NCBI GenBank assembly: GCA_951640165.1
Contig: OX621259.1
Coordinates: 868,001-932,000, forward strand
DNA from: Pseudoips prasinana
Lineage: Eukaryota; Arthropoda; Insecta; Lepidoptera; Nolidae
Length of the DNA: 64,000 bases
Direction: 5' to 3'
Positions within the stretch are counted from its first letter, which is position 1. Every line of letters begins with the position of its first letter. Of this stretch, positions 32,761 through 43,056 are shown one piece after another. A program made the position numbers and the translations under genes. The notes beneath the pieces are model-generated. The model ran no database searches and was not told where the DNA came from. It was given only the letters and a program-made list of their open reading frames with translations.

Positions 32761-33512
32761 GCTACCGATAATTATGATAGAAATGATAGTGGTATTAACA
32801 CGGGTGAAGAAAATGTAATAGATAATTTAGAAAATAGTGAAACCATTGTAAACACTCCAAATGCAGAAATAAATATAAAACAATCGTCGAAAAATAAATC
32901 AAAAATGATTTTTTCAACTTCTGACGAATCAAATACTGAAGCTATAAATGATACTCCGATGTGTGATGTCAATACTCGTTCTAGTAGAAAAGATAAAGTT
33001 GGTCTTGTAGAAAAATATATTGATCACGGAACGGAGAAAAAGAAAAAACTGATTGCGTCTACCTCTGGAGATTCAAACATAGAAGCTGTTTCTTCTGTGT
33101 ATTGTATTAATACACGTTCTAATAAAATAGATAAAGTTGATCAATTAGTAAAAGCTTGTAGTGAGCAAAGAATTGAACAAGTATTCACCAATATTACTGA
33201 AAATAAAGACAATGAAGTAGTTATAAGTCCTACATTAGCTCGAAAAAATAATGAAACTAGTTCTGAAACCAGTTACAATTCCTGCGAAGAATGTGATTTT
33301 ATTGATGGAAATGTGAGAGATAATATTGAACCGTCCATATTTAATAACATTGAAGTTATCAAGTGCCTCAATGACATGGTGGATAAAGTATGTGATGAGT
33401 TAGATAAACCCTCAACGAAAGATAAAAGTCGTGCAGCAAGAGGAAAGAAAAATTTAGAATCGGAGCTTCCTAAGATGTCTACAATAATTGAAGCGGACGA
33501 CACTACAATGGA
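32761..33512 (+). pseudogene. Second gene of the 11-kb element, first part (charged, low complexity)
   Basis: One open frame with no stop from about 32,695 to the LINE junction near 33,512. It is rich in Asn, Ser, Glu, Asp and Lys: NDSGINTGEENVIDNLENSE, MIFSTSDESNTEAINDTPMC, then a partly repeated block (RSSRKDKVGLVEKYIDHGTE and RSNKIDKVDQLVKACSEQ) and KDKSRAARGKKNLESELPKM. The first 20 codons overlap the transposase on the other strand, so the true start is unclear. The frame is cut by a LINE at 33,513 and resumes at 37,923 (6-bp duplication AATGGA at both points). No known domain is recognised; the charged composition would suit a DNA- or chromatin-binding accessory protein, which is a guess. 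Confidence 0.6.
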
Positions 33513-34556
33513 CGGCACTCCGATTGGCCATGGAGCGGAAATCACTAACGGTAATGGTGTTACTGGATTTCAGCAGCGCTTTTAATTCAGTTGACTTTGA
33601 CATCCTTCTCGGTATCCTGTCCTCTCTAAATGTCTCATCTTCAGTAATTGTGTGGTTTGACTCTTATCTTCAAGGGCGCTTGCAGTCGGTGCGCCACGAC
33701 CAGGCTACCTCTGAGTGGTGTAATCTTACTGCAGGTGTTCCTCAAGGTGGCATACTCTCTCCTCTTCTCTTCTCGGTATTTATCAATGCTATTACCAAAA
33801 TTATCTCTTACCATCTTTACGCAGACGACTTGCAGCTTTATCGTCACTTTAAAGTGGAGGATTTTAGTTTAGCCATAGCTGCCATCAATAGTGATCTTGG
33901 TAACATTAGTGATTGGGCCAAAAGCTTTGGCCTTCTGGTAAACCCATCTAAGTCACAAGCTCTCATTATTGGTGGCCAGTATATGCTTAACATGATAGCA
34001 CATATATGTCCACCTCCAGTAATCTACGATGACGTTTCCATAACTTATTCCAAATGCGGCAAAAATCTTGGAATATTTATTGACTGCACATTATCATGGT
34101 CCGAACACGTTGCAGAAGTAAGCAGGAGAGTATACTGTTCATTTAAGTCCCTAAAACGGCTACAGAAATTCTTGCCTTTTCGCACTATAATCTACCTTGC
34201 TCAATCACTTCTACTTCCTCTTCTTGACTATGCCGATGTCTGTTTCCTGGATGCAAATGAAGAACTTCTCAACAAGCTCGAACGTGTACAGAATTTATGT
34301 AGGTATCCGATTCATTTACGGCCTCCGAAAGTATGACCACGTGTCCGAATTTCGGTCGCAGTTGAATTGGCTACCTATTCGGAGACGTCGAGATTGTCAT
34401 ATTCTGTCATTCCTCTATTCTATCCTTCATAACTCCAATGCTCCAACATATCTCCGTGAACGCTTTGAGTATTTAGTCCCGCGAGAAAAAATCTGTCGTT
34501 CAACCACCTCACTTCTTCTTCGAATGTCTTCTCACTCCTCAAGCCGGTATGCCCGG
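33513..34556 (+). pseudogene. Jockey-type LINE ORF2, 5' truncated, inserted in the element's second gene
   Basis: Reads RLAMER, then VLLDFSSAFNSVDFDILLGI (first catalytic Asp), TAGVPQGGILSPLLFSVFIN, YHLYADDLQLYRHFKVEDFS (YADD), KNLGIFIDCTLSWSEHVAEV and SLLLPLLDYADVCFLDANEE. After a frameshift near 34,300 it continues FIYGLRKYDHVSEFRSQLNW and stops at SSSRY, where the inverted duplication begins. It is the same family as the intact LINE ORF2 at 53,720-56,662 but clearly diverged. Its 3' UTR resumes within 37,690-37,921 (GGTTTGCTGGAAGAGAAC, GTGTGCAATAAAGTATAAAT). Confidence 0.85.
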
Positions 34557-34960
34557 TACCCCATAATATTACTTAAGTCATAATTTGTCTATTAACTAGT
34601 CGGCAACCAACGTTTCTTTACCTAAGATGTTCAATGTTCACCCAGCTTTTTCCATGAAACCTGGCAAATTACATAAATCATGTTAAAATTAATTAAAAGT
34701 ATATATTAATCCCAGCATAGAACAGTAGTTTTCATCCAAGCACAATAATGTTTGCACCGATACTAAGTTCCATAGTCACTTGGGCATTCCCCTTTCACTG
34801 CATTACTACTTTTTAGCATATGCACGGCAGCATGGGCGGCTTGAACAGCTCACTTGGGCAACCACTGCCCATACGACAAAGTAGAAAAAATATCGTAGTT
34901 CTTTTGGTACTCGCCCAGTGGAGCAGTAAAAGTATAGACGACATTCACAGCGTCCCTGGC

Positions 34961-35482
34961 GTTACCGTCAGAATGGCTGGACCAAACGAGATATGTACAT
35001 GAGACCATGCCCACTGTTTATTACCTAATTGCTACTATTTACTACCAGTAATGAAATAATTGCTACCTTTGCGTTAAGAAATATATCAAAGAAATAAAGT
35101 GGTCAGCCATTCTGACGTCAGGTTGGCCGGCCACTTCCAAGTTCTCATAGTTTTAGCGTCATATTAACAACATTTTTAATTTATATATTCACTACCTATT
35201 TGCTACCTTAACATTTCTTGACACAAATTTATAGAGGTCCTATAAAAATATAAAATAAAAGCCATTAAAACGCCTGCGCATCAACTATTTATTTAAATCG
35301 TTTCCTCAGAATAATGCTAACAATGTTTTGCAGGCACTTAGTGGCTTATGGGCAACTTGTTTCTTTATATCCATAGTAAACTATTATGCATTTAGAAAAT
35401 TATATACTTATTTGTATATCGCATCTATTCTTAGGAATATGAGTACTTATTTACTTGGAGAATTATTAAATTGGTCTTGATC
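34961..35482 (+). repeat. Terminal inverted repeat, copy B (in the palindrome arm)
   Basis: A 522-bp copy equal in length to the right terminal repeat and in opposite orientation. Mirror position checks exactly (34,961 + 41,186 = 76,147, the sum of the outer palindrome borders). Confidence 0.95.
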
Positions 35483-35665
35483 AAGTTATGGTACAATATT
35501 TAATAACCATGCCTTGAAATCTCTGATTATTTTTATTTATAGCTACCCACAATATTCACAACTGAGATGATAAATGATAATGTCCACCTTTTCTCATTTG
35601 TTTCTGACGTACACACGTAACAAGTGTCTTTTTAGTTATTATTCAATAAAGAGTGTGTTTTTACC

Positions 35666-36851
35666 ATGAAACGGGGTAGACGGTTAACCGAATCTGGAAA
35701 ATCAAAAAAGTGTCATTGCAAAGTACGAAAATTATTATTCTGATAAAAATGATCTTTCGTCACCGTGTAACCCAGTTTTTAGTAACATTAGTGAACTTTT
35801 ATTATACAAAATGTCCGAAAAAGCTATTTATCAATCTGTTAAGAAAAATTACGATTTTTTTTGATAATAGCAGACCTGTTTGTGATAAATCCCTATCCGA
35901 AAAGGATAAAATGATTACAACAGCCCCAACTCCTGACTGCAAGATATTTGATTTTATCGTAGATTTTTATCAATGGCAGAAAATCCAGCCAATCATACGC
36001 TGCGTAAAAAGAAATAACGAAAAAATATCAACCTTTAGGAAGATTCTTTTGCCGAAACATCAGTGGGCTAATATCTTACGAGAAGAAATTTGGAAGACAA
36101 TCCGAAGTCCGTGTAGCTGGATTTTCAAAAATTATTCGATTAAGGATGAAGATTGTTTTATATATTCTGGAGCTTTAAAGTTATTATCAACTGGTTAACT
36201 GATAAAATTGATAAATGTACTTGTACGATACACAATTTTATTAATGAATGTTCACCTAATTTGCTGAAAAAGATAAAGCTTTCCTCTTTTCAACGACGTG
36301 AATTTGCTGATGAGTTAAAATACGAGTCTGCTATTGTAGTGAAGAATAAAATAACGAATACTTAGTGATATGATAGTGGCGAATGTAGAAGACAGGGAAC
36401 CGACTCATTTACTCACTGTCGGTTGTCTACGACAAATAAAGTACGAAACCAGGAAAAGCGCTTACTACGATTCTAATCCAATACTAGCTTTATGGATTAT
36501 GCATATAATGGCACCCTATAAAGAGATAATAAAACTCGTATCGCTTTTGCCTCTGAACTTTTATGATTGGTCACCCGCGCAAGATGAATATTATAAAGAT
36601 TGTGGTAAAATAGCGAGAACTGTTTTGAGCATTGATGCTACTGGTAGCGTTTTCAAACCAGTTGGAGCGGGAAATTTAAATTTATCAAAGCTTTCATTAA
36701 ATTCTTCTATTCGTGTGTAATAAAATCTTGTAATGATGGAAGCAGTGTTCCAATAGCTCAACTCATTTCTGACAGTCATACGTTACATACAATATGCAAA
36801 TGGCTCGATAGTTGGGCTAAAAACAAAACTCCTGATATTCTTGATTATTAG
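35666..36851 (+). pseudogene. Transposase N-terminal half, duplicated copy in the left arm
   Basis: Mirror copy of 39,296-40,481. The 162-residue frame (35,710-36,198) is identical in translation to that of the other arm, and the frameshifts are shared, so the gene had decayed before the duplication. The one protein difference I see in the 36,370-36,720 block is LNFYDWS here against LNFYYWS on the right. Confidence 0.85.
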
Positions 36852-37603
36852 ATACGGTTTCAACTACTAAGCCGGGTAAAGGAGTTTCGGTTCCATCATC
36901 TAAATATCTTATTTCCAGCGGTTGCTTTTGTCGTTTTGGATCAACTATTTTCTTAAAAGCTTTTGACTTTGATTTTTGCTTGCCGTCAAGTATATCTTTG
37001 TCATCATCTATCAACTCCATTTCCGGAGCACCATCTAACACCAATTTCAGTTCTTCCACAAGATGAGCTGTCTTCTCGACTAGTATAGACGTATTGAAAT
37101 CTTGCGTCGCCTCTCTCATTCTTTCATCAATTAAATCAATCTGTACGACATTCTTTTTTGTACGTGGTTTCCTATTCACTTTTTAACTGGTTTGTTTTCA
37201 TCTGTAGACTTATCCGATTGGATTTTAGGCTTGACAACTCTTCCTCGCCTTATGACAGTTATGACTATAGATTTAACGCTAGTAGCAGAACTAGTTTGCA
37301 GAGTTTGGTTTTTTTAGGTTTGAAGTCATCATCGCTATCACTCGACAAATTATACTCACCATTTACAGATGTTTGATAAGCTACAGTATCTGGTTCATAG
37401 TTCGCTGAAGCCTTTACTTGATCAAATATATCGTTATCTTTTTTGGTTCGTGGAGAGAAAAATGATTCTGGTATCTTAGTACGTCTTGAACGGGGCATTC
37501 TAATACGGTTCTTTCTCTCTCTTTCAATGTCTCTGTAACAAGTGGCTATTGATTTTGGGGTCCTTTTTATTTGAGATTCTGGCGAAATCTTTTCTTCTTC
37601 CAC
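36817..37603 (-). pseudogene. Second gene C-terminal part, duplicated copy in the left arm
   Basis: Mirror copy of 38,112-39,330, on the minus strand. It holds one 216-bp unit where the right arm has three. The last 120-residue block differs from the right arm at about four residues (for example MREATQDF against MREAMQDF and NNQEYQEF against NNQEDQEF). Confidence 0.85.
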
Positions 37604-37624
37604 GACGTCGACTCTGTCATGTTT

Positions 37625-37922
37625 GTATAGGCCTGAACAGTAAATGACCCGTCATACCGGCTTGAGGAGAAGCAGGTTTATGTATATATTTATTTACCAC
37701 TGGTAGATTTTATATTGTTATATTTTTGAATTATTTTCATTACCTTAGTTCATAATTATTTCAAATTGTTGCGCGCTGTTTGTAACCCATTACATATAAG
37801 CTCTCACTCTAACAAAGGTTTGCTGGAAGAGAACTCATAGTTGAGTTAAGCTCGCCTGTGTACATGATATATCTTATCTTTTATGTAAATATGTATTTCT
37901 GTGTGCAATAAAGTATAAATAA
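37625..37922 (+). repeat. Palindrome spacer (first part): LINE remnants
   Basis: 37,631-37,676 is an inverted scrap of LINE ORF2: on the minus strand it reads SSSRYDGSFTVQA, which continues the LINE broken at 34,551. From about 37,690 to 37,921 the LINE 3' UTR runs forward. The adjacent opposite orientations point to template switching at the inner border of the palindrome. The host gene of the element restarts at 37,923. Confidence 0.7.
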
Positions 37923-39330
37923 ATGGAAAAAGTTATTGCACCAAATATAGATAATGATTCTGATTTAAACTTCGAAAATAAAGATAAAGACAATCCTAAA
38001 AATAATTCCGTTCGTGACAAAACGACTACAGAATTTCCTGAAATTCGTAGAAAACGCAAACTTTTTTCTCCTTAAGATAATCAAACTGATAAACATGACA
38101 GAGTCGACGTCGTGGAAGAAGAAAAGATTTCGCCAGAATCTCAAATAAAAAGGACCCCAAAATCAATAGCCACTTGTTACAGAGACATTGAAAGAGAGAG
38201 AAAGAACCGTATTAGAATGCCCCGTTCAAGACGTACTAAGATACCAGAATCATTTTTCTCTCCACGAACCAAAAAAGATAACGATATATTTGATCAAGTA
38301 AAGGCTTCAGCGAACAATGAACCAGATACTGTAGCTTATAAAACATATGTAAATGACGTGTATAATTTGTCGAGTGATAGTGACGATGACTGTTACAGAG
38401 ACATTGAAAGAGAGGGAAAGAACCGTATTAGAATGCCCCGTTCAAGACGTACTAAGATACCAGAATCATTTTTCTCTCCACGGACCAAAAAAAATAACGA
38501 TATATTTGATCAAGTAAAGGCTTCAGCGAACTATGAACCAGATACTGTAGCTTATAAAACATATGTAAATGACGTGTATAATTTGTCGAGTGATAGTGAC
38601 GATGACTGTTACAGAGACATTGAAAGAGAAGGAAAGAACCGTATTAGAATGCCCCGTTCAAGACGTACTAAGATACCAGAATCATTTTTCTCTCCACGAA
38701 CCAAAAAAAATCACGATATATTTGATCAAGTAAAGGCTTCAGCAAACTATGAACCAGATACTGTAGCTTATCAAACATCTGTAAATGGTGAGTCTAATTT
38801 GTCGAGTGATAGCGACGATGACTTCAAACCTAAAAAAAACAAACTCTGCAAACTAGTTCTGCTACTAGCGTTAAATCTATAGTCATAACTGTCATAAGGC
38901 GAGGAAGAGTTGTCAAGCCTAAAATCCAATCGGATAAGTCTACAGATGAAAACAAACCAGTTAAAAAGTGAATAGGAAACCACGTACAAAAAAGAATGTC
39001 GTACAGATTGATTTAATTGATGAAAGAATGAGAGAGGCGATGCAAGATTTCAATACGTCTATACTAGTCGAGAAGACAGCTCATCCTGTGGAAGAACTGA
39101 AATTGGTGTTAGATGGTGCTCCGGAAATTGAGTTGATAGATGATGACAAAGATATACTTGACGGCAAGCAAAAATCAAAGTCAAAAGCTTTTAAGAAAAT
39201 AGTTGATCCAAAACGACAAAAGCAACCGCTGGAAATAAGATATTTAGATGATGGAACCGAAACTCCTTTACCCGGCTTAGTAGTTGAAACCGTATCTAAT
39301 AATCAAGAAGATCAGGAGTTTTGTTTTTAG
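37923..39330 (+). pseudogene. Second gene of the 11-kb element, second part with coding tandem repeat
   Basis: From 37,923 the frame reads MEKVIAPNIDNDSDLNFENK to KRKLFSP, meets a TAA stop at 38,073, then continues in the same frame through ERKNRIRMPRSRRTKIPESF, FSPRTKKDNDIFDQVKASAN and YNLSSDSDDD. It holds three 72-residue units. A frameshift near 38,840 separates the block with IRRGRVVKPKIQSDKSTDEN, and another leads to PRTKKNVVQIDLIDERMREA, ELKLVLDGAPEIELIDDDKD and LEIRYLDDGTETPLPGLVVE, ending at 39,330. The mix of basic (RRTKIPES) and acidic (DSDDD, DDDKD) blocks suggests a nuclear protein. It lies antisense between the two transposase halves. No known domain is recognised. Confidence 0.6.
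38175..38822 (+). repeat. Three tandem 216-bp coding units
   Basis: Units 38,175-38,390, 38,391-38,606 and 38,607-38,822, each encoding 72 residues from CYRDIERE to SDSDDD with few changes. The left palindrome arm has a single unit, so the array changed number in one arm after, or during, the duplication. Confidence 0.95.
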
Positions 39331-40481
39331 CCCAACTATCGAGCCATTTGCATATTGTGTGTAACGTATGACTGTCAGAAATGAGTTGAGCTATTGGAAC
39401 ACTGCTTCCATCATTACAAGATTTTATTACACACGAATAGAAGAATTTAATGAAAGCTTTGATAAATTTAAATTTCCCGCTCCAACTGGTTTGAAAACGC
39501 TACCAGTAGCATCAATGCTCAAAACAGTTCTCGCTATTTTACCACAATCTTTATAATATTCATCTTGCGCAGGTGACCAATAATAAAAGTTCAGAGGCAA
39601 AAGCGATACGAGTTTTATTATCTCTTTATAGGGTGCCATTATATGCATAATCCATAAAGCTAGTATTGGATTAGAATCGTAGTAAGCGCTTTTCCTGGTT
39701 TCGTACTTTATTTGTCGTAGACAACCGACAGTGAGTAAATGAGTCGGTTCCCTGTCTTCTACATTCGCCACTATCATATCACTAAGTATTCGTTATTTTA
39801 TTCTTCACTACAATAGCAGACTCGTATTTTAACTCATCAGCAAATTCACGTCGTTGAAAAGAGGAAAGCTTTATCTTTTTCAGCAAATTAGGTGAACATT
39901 CATTAATAAAATTGTGTATCGTACAAGTACATTTATCAATTTTATCAGTTAACCAGTTGATAATAACTTTAAAGCTCCAGAATATATAAAACAATCTTCA
40001 TCCTTAATCGAATAATTTTTGAAAATCCAGCTACACGGACTTCGGATTGTCTTCCAAATTTCTTCTCGTAAGATATTAGCCCACTGATGTTTCGGCAAAA
40101 GAATCTTCCTAAAGGTTGATATTTTTTCGTTATTTCTTTTTACGCAGCGTATGATTGGCTGGATTTTCTGCCATTGATAAAAATCTACGATAAAATCAAA
40201 TATCTTGCAGTCAGGAGTTGGGGCTGTTGTAATCATTTTATCCTTTTCGGATAGGGATTTATCACAAACAGGTCTGCTATTATCAAAAAAAATCGTAATT
40301 TTTCTTAACAGATTGATAAATAGCTTTTTCGGACATTTTGTATAATAAAAGTTCACTAATGTTACTAAAAACTGGGTTACACGGTGACGAAAGATCATTT
40401 TTATCAGAATAATAATTTTCGTACTTTGCAATGACACTTTTTTGATTTTCCAGATTCGGTTAACCGTCTACCCCGTTTCAT
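39296..40481 (-). pseudogene. Transposase of the 11-kb element, N-terminal half
   Basis: On the minus strand: MKRGRRLTESGKSKKCHC, a frameshift, SSPCNPVFSNISELLLYKMS, a frameshift, DNSRPVCDKSLSEKDKMITT and NNEKISTFRKILLPKHQWAN. After another shift come CSPNLLKKIKLSSFQRREFA, then EPTHLLTVGCLRQIKYETRK, NPILALWIMHIMAPYKEIIK, ARTVLSIDATGSVFKPVG, and in a last frame KSCNDGSSVPIAQLISDSHT with KWLDSWAKNKTPD. SIDATGS and the ISDSHT block look like the first part of an RNase-H-type (DDE/D) catalytic core. The frame ends at 39,296, where the antisense gene begins; the rest of the transposase (31,472-32,755) would be reached across a 6.5-kb gap, either an intron or a captured insertion. Confidence 0.65.
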
Positions 40482-40664
40482 GGTAAAAACACACTCTTTA
40501 TTGAATAATAACTAAAAAGACACTTGTTACGTGTGTACGTCAGAAACAAATGAGAAAAGGTGGACATTATCATTTATCATCTCAGTTGTGAATATTGTGG
40601 GTAGCTATAAATAAAAATAATCAGAGATTTCAAGGCATGGTTATTAAATATTGTACCATAACTT

Positions 40665-41186
40665 GATCAAGACCAATTTAATAATTCTCCAAGTAAATAA
40701 GTATTCATATTCCTAAGAATAGATGCGATATACAAATAAGTATATAATTTTCTAAATGCATAATAGTTTACTATGGATATAAAGAAACAAGTTGCCCATA
40801 AGCCACTAAGTGCCTGCAAAACATTGTTAGCATTATTCTGAGGAAACGATTTAAATAAATAGTTGATGCGCAGGCGTTTTAATGGCTTTTATTTTATATT
40901 TTTATAGGACCTCTATAAATTTGTGTCAAGATATGTTAAGGTAGCAAATAGGTAGTGAATATATAAATTAACAATGTTGTTAATATGACGCTAAAACTAT
41001 GAGAACTTGGAAGTGGCCGGCCAACCTGACGTCAGAATGGCTGACCACTTTATTTCTTTGATATATTTCTTAACGCAAAGGTGGCAATTATTTCATTACT
41101 GGTAGTAAATAGTAGCAATTAGGTAATAAACAGTGGGCATGGTCTCATGTACATATCTCGTTTGGTCCAGCCATTCTGACGGTAAC
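40665..41186 (-). repeat. Right terminal inverted repeat (copy C, 522 bp)
   Basis: Inverse of the left terminal repeat; ends CCATTCTGACGGTAAC, followed by the duplication GCCAGGGA. Confidence 0.95.
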
Positions 41187-41269
41187 GCCAGGGACGCTGT
41201 GAATGTCGTCTATACTTTTACTGCTCCACTGGGCGAGTACCAAAAGAACTACGATATTATTTCTACTTT

Positions 41270-41325
41270 ATCGTATGGGCAGTGGTTGCCCTAGTGAGCT
41301 GTTCAAGCCGCCCATGCTGCCGTGC
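41270..41325 (-). repeat. 5S-derived SINE tail fragment beside the transposon
   Basis: TATGGGCAGTGGTTGCCCTA with GAGCTGTTCAAGCCGCCCAT matches the 3' part of the 5S-type SINE. The inverse copy lies at 34,825-34,880 in the left palindrome arm. Confidence 0.5.
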
Positions 41326-41587
41326 ATATTCTAAAAAGTAGTAATGCAGTGAAAGGGGAATGCCCAAGTGACTATGGAACTTAGTATCGGTGCAAACATT
41401 ATTGTGCCTAGATGAAAACTACTGTTCTATGCTGGGATTAATATATACTTTCAATTAATGTTAACATGATTTATGTAATTTGCCGGGTTTCATGGAAATA
41501 GCTGAGTGAACATTGAACATCTTAGGTAAAGAAACGTTGGTTGCCGACTAGTTAATAGACAAATTATGACTTAAGTAATATTATGGG

Positions 41588-41725
41588 GTAGAGGTGGCCA
41601 ATCTCAACGGAGTCTAGCTTACTAAGCAGGATATATTGTAGTACATGTGCAATCGTAGGTGCACTACTATTTCATCGCTCTGATTGTCTAATGGGGCAGT
41701 GAACAGTTGATACATCGGCGAACTG
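41588..41725 (-). repeat. SINE family 1-related fragment
   Basis: GAGGTGGCCAATCTCAACGG, GGATATATTGTAGTACATGT and CATCGCTCTGATTGTCTAAT follow the order of the SINE 1 tail (GGCCAGTTTCAATGG, GGACATATTATAGTGCAC) with heavy divergence. Confidence 0.5.
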
Positions 41726-42680
41726 TACTATCCATAATGAAGTGATATTAGACACTATTAGTCTCCCGTCTCAAAATCACTTTTCACAACAAGGAGTCTC
41801 TGTCTCAGATTAAAATTATTAGCATAATGGAGTCTCTTTCTCAAAGTCACTCGAGTTGTTACGTATAATCCACAAGAAACATCAAACCATTCGCCAAACA
41901 CTATGATAAAAACTAGTAGTGACTTGCGCAGTTGCACTGTCACATAACGTCAAAGATCACTTAAGTGTTGCCAAAAATACTAACCAGATATCGATTTTTT
42001 ATCGATTTGCTTATCATGTCGTGATGTGTCATTCATTTTATATGTTCATGTTTTTATATTCTAGCATTTAGAAAATAAAAGAAATATAGTTAATATAATA
42101 TTTCTTTGTAAGTCATAAATCTATAATTAGTTGAGGTTGAACAGAAATATTGTTTCAGTAGGAATATGGCTTAGTGGTCTTGGTTATTTCATAAAGCAGA
42201 AACCCGCACCACAACGTAACGAAAATGAATAGACTTAAGAATATTCAGCGCTAATTTACCATTACTAAGTGCTATCGGCTATTTTATTGCTAAGTAACAT
42301 CACTAATTTGGCTGAAATAAATCCTTATTTCTTTTTTGTCCATCGATTGTTGACTTTAAATATTCCGAGTGAATTTATTTTCATTTGTGGCAACATTTTG
42401 TTTATGGCTCCGCTAGTTTTAATGCATAAACAATAAAAGGACTTATAATTGGTTTTTCTTTTATCCGGCAAATTTTAATGTGAAACTCCATATTTCGATA
42501 CTAAATTATGATAATTAAAAATAGGATTTTTACTTATAGTGATCATGTGGCACAACTTAGTTTTAAACGATACTGTCTGTGGGCATTTGCCTTTGCCACC
42601 GTTAATACTACTCTGTACAAACGTAATAAAGTGACTTTTACCTTGATACGTGCTTTGCTGAAACGGCATTTAAGTGATTG
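41726..42680. other. No recognised gene or element
   Basis: AT-rich DNA without clear coding potential. GGCTTAGTGGTCTTGG near 42,168 vaguely recalls an A box but no B box follows. Confidence 0.4.
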
Positions 42681-42684
42681 GACG

Positions 42685-42930
42685 GCAGCATGGCTTATCG
42701 ACTGTTGTAGGTATAACGACTACAACCGAGTCCGGGACCAGACACTCACAACGCCAGAGGTGTCGCGAGTGTTGCCGGCCTTTAGGAGTCACCTCCCACC
42801 AATGAGCTCTGGCGACCTTACTCACAGGCAGAAACACTACATTTAAATTATTATTGAGGAATGTCTTCTGTAAGGTGGAGGTACTTCCCAGTCGGGCTGT
42901 GCCCTATAACGCTATGCCCGACCTCTCTTG
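42685..42930 (-). repeat. Composite repeat, inverse of 47,440-47,640
   Basis: Shares, in inverse order, AAGGTGGAGGTACTT, CCCAGTCGGGCTG and GAGCTCTGGCGAC with 47,440-47,640. The first part (42,685-42,740) resembles the 5S-type SINE body on the minus strand, and 42,755-42,790 resembles a CR1-like tail. Confidence 0.6.
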
Positions 42931-43056
42931 AAATTGATTGGGACATCTTTAAAAACAAATGCTAGAATAACTAGCAGGTAAACTAAATATAAAAGATATT
43001 GTTATTAATATTACAGATACATACATTTTTCCCATTCCGTGACATGTTCATTTTAG

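Larger units (their letters stand above)
34557..37624. repeat. Left arm of 3-kb palindrome (inverted copy of 38,091-41,590)
   Basis: Matches the inverse of 38,091-41,590 end to end. Outer borders are TACCCCATAATATTACTTAA against its inverse at 41,590; the inner border is GACTCTGTCATGTTT. The arms are about 99 percent alike by eye. This arm (3,068 bp) is 432 bp shorter, exactly two units of the 216-bp coding repeat. It includes about 400 bp of DNA that on the right side lies outside the transposon, plus the 8-bp duplication (TCCCTGGC, 34,953-34,960), so it is a copy of the right end and not a second insertion. Confidence 0.95.
30109..41194. mobile_element. 11-kb DNA transposon with about 525-bp terminal inverted repeats
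   Basis: The element proper is 30,117-41,186. It starts GTTACCATCAGAATGGCTGG and ends with the inverse of GTTACCGTCAGAATGGCTGG. A perfect 8-bp duplication GCCAGGGA flanks it (30,109-30,116 and 41,187-41,194). From left to right it holds: terminal repeat; array of palindromes; C-terminal half of a transposase (minus); first part of a charged protein gene (plus); an inserted LINE that itself contains an inverted copy of the right end; second part of the charged gene (plus); N-terminal half of the transposase (minus); terminal repeat. The superfamily is uncertain: an 8-bp duplication with this transposase would fit MULE-like or Zisupton-like groups. Coding parts are decayed. Confidence 0.85.
38091..41590. 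repeat. Right arm of 3-kb palindrome
   Basis: The probable original of the left arm: it contains the true right end of the transposon, the target duplication at 41,187-41,194 and the flanking DNA to 41,590. Confidence 0.9.

Noticed and set aside
33488..34336. A continuous 282-codon frame starting before the LINE, apparently fusing the charged gene to a reverse transcriptase
   Set aside because: The first 11 codons are the charged gene read in another frame across the insertion junction; the LINE part simply happens to be open upstream. It is a junction artefact, not a fusion gene.
34961..36851. A second, independent copy of the 11-kb transposon in the left palindrome arm
   Set aside because: The arm also copies the 8-bp duplication and 400 bp of right-flank DNA in the same order, which an independent insertion would not have.
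42508..42846. 112-codon plus-strand frame
   Set aside because: It runs through a composite repeat whose inverse copy at 47.5 kb has no corresponding frame; there is no coding signal.
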